Source: an uncultured Flavobacteriaceae bacterium
GTDB lineage: Bacteria; Bacteroidota; Bacteroidia; Flavobacteriales; Flavobacteriaceae
Length of the DNA: 64,000 nucleotides
Assembly: GCA_938029725.1 (NCBI GenBank)
Contig: CALHGE010000005.1
Location: 1 to 64,000 of the forward strand
Direction of reading: 5' to 3'
The first letter of the stretch is position 1, and every line of letters starts with the position of its first letter. Positions 58,514 through 64,000 of this stretch are shown one piece after another. Under the pieces are notes generated by a model, which worked only from the letters and a program-made list of their open reading frames with translations, did no database searches and was not told the origin of the DNA. Both the position numbers and the translations under genes were made by a program.

Positions 58514-60364
58514 ATGAAAAATAGAATCTTTACGAGCTATCTATGTCTTGTATTTATAGTAACAAGTTGCAAGCAAGAAGTAAAAGAACGCATGGTTTCG
58601 CCTGAGGAAATCGCCACCACCTCGAAAGCAATGAACGATTGGTTTCAGAAACAATGGGATGCAGAAGTAGCCCTTTCTCCTATGACACAAACCTATCTTG
58701 GTGATAAAACTAACTATGACAAATGGGATAACATGTCAAAGGAAGCTGATGAAGAACAGCTTGAAAGAACGAAGGCTCGCTTGGCGTACCTAAAAGATTC
58801 TGTGAACCAAAATGCCTTGGATGAAGCTACCCAATTGAGCTTTAAATTGGCATTACAACAAATGGAGGATGATATAGCGGATTATAAATATCGCTTGCAC
58901 AACTATCCTGTAAATCAGATGTTTGGCATTCATTCACAAGTACCTTCTTTTTTAATCAATATGCATCAAATTACAGATAAGAGCGATGCAGAAGCCTATG
59001 TTTCAAGACTGAACGGCATAGGTACGATGTTCGATCAGACTATAGAAATGCTAAAAGAACGGGAGACGGCGGGAATTATACCTCCTAAATTTGTGTTTCC
59101 CCGTGCTATTGAATCTTCAAATAATATTTTAAAAGGAAAACCCTTTGATAATTCAGCCACCTCAGGTGCGCTTTTAGGTGATTTTACTACTAAACTTGAA
59201 AAGCTTGCTATATCAGAAGAGGAAAAAAAGATCTTAATTAAAAAAGCTACTGCGGCCCTGATTTCTTCAGTGAAACCAAGCTACCAAAAGCTCATCGTAT
59301 TTTTAGAAGAACAATCAAAACGAGCCACCGACGACGATGGTGCATGGAAATTTCCTGACGGAGAAGCGTTTTTTAATAATGCTTTGGCAAGAACAACAAC
59401 CACTGACATGACTGCTGATGATATTCATGAATTAGGCCTTTCAGAAGTAAAACGTATTCACGCTGAAATGACTACTATAAAAGAGCAAGTTGGCTTTACC
59501 GGCACCCTGCATGATTTTTTCAAATTTATGAAAGAGGATAAGCAATTCTACTATCCTGACACCAAAGCTGGGCGTGAAGAATATATGAAGACTGCTACCC
59601 TATTAATAGATAGCATGAAAGGCAGATTAGATGAGCTATTTCTTAGAAAACCTAAAGCCGATATGATTGTTAAGGCTGTTGAACCCTTTCGCGAAAAATC
59701 AGCCGGAAAAGCGTTTTACCAAGCTCCTGCAATTGATGGCTCTCGCCCTGGCACCTATTATGCTAATATGTATGACATCATGGCAATGCCTAAATATCAA
59801 ATGGAAGCCCTAGCTTATCATGAAGGTATTCCTGGCCATCATATGGAAAGAGCCATGTCTCAAGAACTAGAAAATGTGCCAATGTTCAGAAAAATGGGTG
59901 GCTATACTGCTTATACGGAAGGATGGGGTTTGTACACCGAATTCATACCTAAAGAAATGGGATTATATAGCGACCCCTATTCAGATTTTGGAAGATTGGC
60001 AATGGAGTTATGGCGTGCTTGCCGTTTGGTAGTAGATACCGGAATACATGCTAAAAAATGGACTCGTCAAGCGGGTATCAAATACTACACCGATAACACC
60101 CCTAATGCGGAGAGTGATGCTGTTAAAATGGTAGAACGCCATATTGTAATGCCATCTCAAGCAACCGCATATAAAGTAGGAATGAACAAGATTTTAGAGC
60201 TTCGTGCTAATGCGAAGACAAAACTAGGAGCGAAATTTGATATTCGTGAATTTCATGATGTGGTACTTGTCAACGGTGCGCTTCCTTTGAATGTGCTGGA
60301 AGATATGGTTGACGAATGGATCGAAATTAAATCAAATGACCTCGCTGAGATTTCTGATCAGTAA
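58514..60364 (+). CDS. DUF885 family lipoprotein, probable metallopeptidase-like
   Basis: The 616-residue protein has a lipobox (FIVTSCKQE, Cys19), then a long helical DUF885 domain. Near residue 435 it has YHEGIPGHHMERAM, resembling the HExxH-type zinc site of M32-like peptidases but as HEGIPGHH. A further acidic segment follows (AYTEGWGLYTEF, near 470). DUF885 proteins are widespread in Bacteroidota; an activity on peptides is suggested by the motif but not known. It starts about 27 bases after lpxB and a terminator follows its stop, ending the unit. Confidence 0.8.
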   Translation: MKNRIFTSYLCLVFIVTSCKQEVKERMVSPEEIATTSKAMNDWFQKQWDAEVALSPMTQTYLGDKTNYDKWDNMSKEADEEQLERTKARLAYLKDSVNQNALDEATQLSFKLALQQMEDDIADYKYRLHNYPVNQMFGIHSQVPSFLINMHQITDKSDAEAYVSRLNGIGTMFDQTIEMLKERETAGIIPPKFVFPRAIESSNNILKGKPFDNSATSGALLGDFTTKLEKLAISEEEKKILIKKATAALISSVKPSYQKLIVFLEEQSKRATDDDGAWKFPDGEAFFNNALARTTTTDMTADDIHELGLSEVKRIHAEMTTIKEQVGFTGTLHDFFKFMKEDKQFYYPDTKAGREEYMKTATLLIDSMKGRLDELFLRKPKADMIVKAVEPFREKSAGKAFYQAPAIDGSRPGTYYANMYDIMAMPKYQMEALAYHEGIPGHHMERAMSQELENVPMFRKMGGYTAYTEGWGLYTEFIPKEMGLYSDPYSDFGRLAMELWRACRLVVDTGIHAKKWTRQAGIKYYTDNTPNAESDAVKMVERHIVMPSQATAYKVGMNKILELRANAKTKLGAKFDIREFHDVVLVNGALPLNVLEDMVDEWIEIKSNDLAEISDQ

Positions 60365-60387
60365 AACAGCAGATACAATAGAAATGG

Positions 60388-60426
60388 AAAAAGCTGCGTT
60401 CCCCTAAATAGAGGCGCAGCTTTTTT
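60388..60426 (+). terminator. Rho-independent terminator after the DUF885 gene
   Basis: AAAAAGCTGCG (60388-60398) pairs with CGCAGCTTTTT across a 16-base loop, with a T run following. It lies 24 bases past the stop. Confidence 0.88.
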
Positions 60427-60477
60427 GTAGCCCGATAAGAACTGTATTTTCTCAAATATTTATTTAATTTTGAACAC

Positions 60478-61050
60478 ATGGGCAATAGAAACGCTTTGCA
60501 TCAGCAAAAGTTCGGATACCTCTTATTAGTATTCTTCATCGCTAGTTGTGGTATTAAAAAGAAAACTACCTACAGCACAACTCCTAGAGAGCGCACAGTT
60601 AGCGTTGCCCCAACGAAAGAAGACAGCAGCACTAGAACACCTAGAAGTGAAAAAATCAGCTCCCTCTCACCAGCTGATCATATTATAAATACCGCACTGA
60701 CTTTTTCAGGAACGCGCTACAAATGGGGTGGAACTACTAAAAAAGGAATGGATTGCTCCGGACTTCTTTATGTTTCTTTTGGAGAACACGATGTTCAGCT
60801 GCCCAGGGTTTCACATGCTATGGCGGAGGAAGGCAAACGCGTTAGAGTTAACAAAGTCGAAAAAGGAGACTTGCTCTTTTTTAAAACTAAAAAACGAGGC
60901 AAGCGAATCAATCATGTTGGCATGGTGGTCTCTATTAAAAATGATGAAATTAAATTTATACATGCCTCTACCTCAAGAGGCGTAATAGTGTCTTCACTTC
61001 GAGAAGGTTTTTGGAACAATGCTTTTATAAAAGCAACCCGCGTACTCTAA
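60478..61050 (+). CDS. NlpC/P60 (C40) peptidase, lipoprotein
   Basis: The 190-residue protein has a lipobox (FFIASCGIK, Cys24) and a 40-residue Ser/Thr/Arg-rich linker. A NlpC/P60 domain follows: catalytic Cys93 in GMDCSGLLY, His in INHVGMVV and His in KFIHASTSRG. These enzymes cut the peptide stem of peptidoglycan, so this is a cell-wall hydrolase tied to the outer membrane. TAATTTTG at 60465-60472 matches the -7 consensus but would start transcription almost at the ATG, so the mRNA may be nearly leaderless. Confidence 0.92.
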   Translation: MGNRNALHQQKFGYLLLVFFIASCGIKKKTTYSTTPRERTVSVAPTKEDSSTRTPRSEKISSLSPADHIINTALTFSGTRYKWGGTTKKGMDCSGLLYVSFGEHDVQLPRVSHAMAEEGKRVRVNKVEKGDLLFFKTKKRGKRINHVGMVVSIKNDEIKFIHASTSRGVIVSSLREGFWNNAFIKATRVL

Positions 61051-61091
61051 TTTTATTTTTTGACTACATTTAAGCTAAGAAATTATGCTAA

Positions 61092-63110
61092 ATGTCTCTT
61101 CTAAAATTTATTCCTATTAAACTTACGATATGCCTTGCGCTAGGCATTATGACAGGAAGTTACTTCGAAATAGAGATTTACATACCCCTATTTACTTGCA
61201 TTATTTTCATTTCACTTTTAGGTATTATTTTTTTTAAACAAAAGAGCAGAACCTCGGTTTATTTCGGCATAGTTGCGTTGTTGAGTACGCTTTTTTTGGG
61301 AATTTTATCCGTTTCGTTATGGCAACCAAAAAACCAAAAAGACCATTACACCCATCAAAATTTTCAAACTGAAGGCCTTTGGAAAGTAAAGGTTCGTGAG
61401 GTTTTAAAATCAAATTCATTTTCTGATAGATACATAGCGAATGTATTTTCTATGGATAAACAAAAGGTCTCCGGAAGGGTATTACTGCATCGATATCACG
61501 ATTCTAATTCTAGTACATTTCAAGTAGATGATGAACTGTTTGTATTCGAAAAGCTTTCTGAGCTAAACCCTCCTGCAAATCCTCATCAATTTGACTACAA
61601 AGGGTATTTGGCCAATTTAGGAATCTACCATCAGCTTCAGTTAAACAAAGCAAATCATTTTAAAAGAGCACATTCCTCACAAACCACTTACGGATTAGCA
61701 GCAGCGGTAAGAAATAAAATTATTTACAAATTAGAGGAAACTAATTTCGGAAAAGAAGAATTGAGTGTCATTCAAGCGTTGCTTCTAGGGCAACGCGATG
61801 CTATTTCAGAGCAAACCTATACCAACTATAAAAATGCTGGCGCAGTTCATATTCTAGCTTTATCAGGTTTGCATATCGGAATTCTCCTCCTACTCTTACA
61901 GTTTGTATTGCGCCCCTTAGCCCTTCTTCCTAAAGGAAAAACCATCAAACTCATAGTGATCGTAGTATTGCTTTGGTGCTTTGCATTATTGGCTGGTTTC
62001 TCAGCGTCTATTGTACGTGCCGTTACTATGTTTTCATTTGTCGCTTATGCGCTCCATTTAAACCGCCCGAGTAATACCTTCAATATTCTAGCACTTTCGA
62101 TGTTTACCATTTTGCTAGTGATAAACCCAATGCTCTTGTTTCAAGTAGGATTTCAAATGAGCTATGCTGCTGTTTTTGCTATTGTTTGGGTATATCCTAT
62201 GCTACAAAGGCTATGGTTTCCGAAGAACCCCATAGTCAAAAAAGTTTGGCAACTGTTATCCGTAAGTATTGCCGCTCAATTGGGTGTTCTTCCGATTAGT
62301 ATATTTTACTTTCATCAATTTCCAGCACTATTCTTTATATCCAATGTACTAATCGTACCAGCCTTAGGATTGATTTTAGGTATGGGAATTCTGACTATTG
62401 TTTTAGCACTCCTAAATACACTTCCTCTATGGTTGGTTACACTATATAACCGCTTGATTGGCTTGATGAATTCTGTAATCGAATGGGTTGCTCAACAAGA
62501 AGCCTTTGTTCTTAAAGACCTCTCTTTTGACAGCTTTCAATTGCTACTTTCTTATGGTATTATTATTTGTCTACTTAGCGCAGTTAAACGAGCGAATTTC
62601 AAACGTCTCGCTGCAGTATTTGTGTCTATTATTGCCTTTCAACTTTACACATTCTACACATCATATCAAGCCAGTAAAAAGGAAGCACTACTTTTGGCGC
62701 ACCGAAGTAAAAATTCTATTTTACTGCATCAATCCGAATATCAGCTCCAAATATTCACTTCAGATAGCGCTAGTTCTATCGCAATAGTAAAAGACTACCA
62801 GGTTGCCGAACGTATTGAAAAGGTGAATTTTAAAAAATTGAAAAACAGCTATCTATGGAGAGGCAAAAAGATTCTTGTGCTTGATAGTTTAGGAATCTAC
62901 CCCTCGGAAAATATCGACTATCTTATTCTTAGGCAATCTCCTAAAATCAATTTAGAGCGCCTAATAGATTCTATACAACCGAAAAGTATTATTGCTGACG
63001 GAAGCAACTACCGTAGTTACCTTGTGAGATGGAAAAATACCTGTACAAAAAGAAAGCTCCCTTTTCACTATACTGGCGAAAAGGGAGCTTATTATTTTGA
63101 ATCTAATTAA
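61092..63110 (+). CDS. comEC: ComEC/Rec2-family DNA-uptake channel protein
   Basis: ComEC moves one strand of transforming DNA across the inner membrane. The 672-residue protein has an N-terminal hydrophobic part, an OB-like DUF4131 region (about 60-160) and the Competence domain with many transmembrane helices (about 240-520), including ILALSGLHIGILLLLLQFVL near 255-274. The last 150 residues look like a remnant of the metallo-beta-lactamase domain, with YLILRQSPKIN and SIIADGSNY but no HxHxDH metal site. The stop overlaps the end of the convergent transporter gene by 4 bases. Confidence 0.88.
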   Translation: MSLLKFIPIKLTICLALGIMTGSYFEIEIYIPLFTCIIFISLLGIIFFKQKSRTSVYFGIVALLSTLFLGILSVSLWQPKNQKDHYTHQNFQTEGLWKVKVREVLKSNSFSDRYIANVFSMDKQKVSGRVLLHRYHDSNSSTFQVDDELFVFEKLSELNPPANPHQFDYKGYLANLGIYHQLQLNKANHFKRAHSSQTTYGLAAAVRNKIIYKLEETNFGKEELSVIQALLLGQRDAISEQTYTNYKNAGAVHILALSGLHIGILLLLLQFVLRPLALLPKGKTIKLIVIVVLLWCFALLAGFSASIVRAVTMFSFVAYALHLNRPSNTFNILALSMFTILLVINPMLLFQVGFQMSYAAVFAIVWVYPMLQRLWFPKNPIVKKVWQLLSVSIAAQLGVLPISIFYFHQFPALFFISNVLIVPALGLILGMGILTIVLALLNTLPLWLVTLYNRLIGLMNSVIEWVAQQEAFVLKDLSFDSFQLLLSYGIIICLLSAVKRANFKRLAAVFVSIIAFQLYTFYTSYQASKKEALLLAHRSKNSILLHQSEYQLQIFTSDSASSIAIVKDYQVAERIEKVNFKKLKNSYLWRGKKILVLDSLGIYPSENIDYLILRQSPKINLERLIDSIQPKSIIADGSNYRSYLVRWKNTCTKRKLPFHYTGEKGAYYFESN

Positions 63111-64000
63111 TGAATTTTACCCATTATTTTTTTAATTATTGGAGATACCACAAGAACAATAACACCAGCACCGATGGCATATTTAGCAATCAAATCAAAG
63201 CCACCCGTATACACAGCTAAAGTATCAAATCCTCCTATATTCTTATCTGTACTTTCAATAGCCAATTGTTTTCCTATAAAACCTACTATCTGAAAGGCAA
63301 AAGCGGAAGACAGAAACCAAACTCCCATTATAAATGCCATTAAACGCAAGGGTGATAAATCAGTCATTTTAGACAAGCCTACTGGTGACATAAATAGCTC
63401 TCCTATAGACAACAAGAGATACATTAGCAAAAGGTAAGCGAATGGCACTAGGCCATTTTCATCGGCACTCGCACCACTCATCGCTAAAACATAAAAACTA
63501 ATACCCGCAAATAGCAAACCTAAACCAAACTTATAAGGTGTTCGAGGGTTTAAATTTTTCTTACTTAACCAGGTCCACATCAAAGATATTGGTATCGCTA
63601 GAATGATAATAAACATAGAATTCAACGAATTTGTCTGTGCAGCACTCATGATACCATCCAAGTCTATATTTCTAGCTGCAAAGAGGGTAATCACACTACC
63701 AGATAGCTCATGAAAGCCCCAAAAAATAGTCATGAAAAAGGTAAGCAAAACTGCAGCAAAAAGTTTCTTACGTTCGTCTAGTGTAGCCTTATACATTTCG
63801 TATGCCAAATATGCCAAAACAGCTACGCCAATTCCTGTAAAAATGACGTTAACAATATTTTGCCCAGCAAATAAGCCTTCGGTTGCTATTGATTTATAAG
63901 AAGCAAGCAAAAGAGCAATTAAAGGCGCCGAAAGCACAGCCAAAACAGGAATAAGGACTCCTTGCTTTACGCCGAGAACTTTTTTATCCATAACCTTTTC
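63107..64000 (-). CDS. POT/PTR family peptide transporter, C-terminal part (cut by window edge)
   Basis: The frame is open to the right edge and continues upstream of the Met at 63991 (residues EKV before it), so this is the C-terminal part of a larger gene. It shows about seven hydrophobic segments and the POT-family SIGELFMSPVGLSKMTDLSP motif (about residues 212-231 of the visible part). These transporters use the proton gradient to take up di- and tripeptides. The N-terminal half with the signature motifs lies outside the window. Confidence 0.87.
   Translation of the reverse strand, partial: EKVMDKKVLGVKQGVLIPVLAVLSAPLIALLLASYKSIATEGLFAGQNIVNVIFTGIGVAVLAYLAYEMYKATLDERKKLFAAVLLTFFMTIFWGFHELSGSVITLFAARNIDLDGIMSAAQTNSLNSMFIIILAIPISLMWTWLSKKNLNPRTPYKFGLGLLFAGISFYVLAMSGASADENGLVPFAYLLLMYLLLSIGELFMSPVGLSKMTDLSPLRLMAFIMGVWFLSSAFAFQIVGFIGKQLAIESTDKNIGGFDTLAVYTGGFDLIAKYAIGAGVIVLVVSPIIKKIMGKIH

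Overview
The window is a chromosomal segment from a member of the Bacteroidota, most likely a marine Flavobacteriaceae. The evidence is the complete gldK-gldL-gldM-gldN type IX secretion/gliding cluster, SusC-like TonB receptor architecture, flavobacterial lipoproteins, AT-rich intergenic DNA, and Bacteroidetes-type promoters (TTG, about 19-21 bases, TAnnTTTG). I cannot assign a genus from sequence alone.

Left end (1-6.6 kb): a small type II-C CRISPR-Cas locus. A short array (one repeat cut by the window edge, three full repeats, three 30-base spacers) is followed by cas2, cas1 and cas9 on the minus strand. A plus-strand tracrRNA gene lies beside the cas9 start, with a 19-base perfect anti-repeat and its own terminator. 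The cas9 reading frame is split by one in-frame TGA (codon 688). The reading frame continues intact past it for about 860 codons, with HNH, RuvC-II and RuvC-III motifs present. Each repeat carries a Bacteroidetes-like promoter, and a perfect 12-bp hairpin sits at the end of the last repeat, between the convergent array and cas operon.

6.6-16.6 kb: a gene-free stretch, tRNA-Arg(TCT), a YceI-like protein beside a sulfatase-modifying-factor-type lipoprotein, a CPXCG zinc-ribbon protein, three tandem leucine-rich-repeat exported proteins sharing an unusual C-terminal tail, an ABC-F ATPase, a DUF983 protein and an FAD-dependent oxidoreductase.

16.7-25.5 kb: gldN, gldM, gldL, gldK (T9SS core and motor), an arginase-fold protein whose metal-ligand motifs are degenerate, and topA, all on the minus strand. 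25.8-35.1 kb: a large Asp-box propeller protein, an LVIVD lipoprotein, then a plus-strand run of miaB, a receiver-less sigma-54 activator, lptE, a TPR-like protein and secG. 35.2-37.3 kb: groES-groEL with a strong terminator.

37.5-41.5 kb: a minus-strand heavy-metal cluster (secreted HMA protein, TonB receptor with a vicinal Cys pair in its plug, HMA-MauE fusion, HYC_CC_PP-type protein). 41.7-53.6 kb: an unknown lipoprotein, an fRMsr-like GAF protein, purH, the rod-shape operon mreB-mreC-mreD-mrdA-rodA, a secreted NUC endonuclease, msrB-msrA and a glutaredoxin-GNAT fusion. 53.9-64 kb: a Prc-type protease with a His-rich insert, surE, a small membrane protein, a dispersed inverted repeat, lpxB, a DUF885 lipoprotein, an NlpC/P60 lipoprotein, comEC, and the C-terminal part of a POT peptide transporter that runs off the right edge.

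Most of the window is ordinary flavobacterial core genome. The region most worth a second look is the CRISPR locus: a stop-interrupted cas9 in an otherwise complete II-C system, with repeat-internal promoters.
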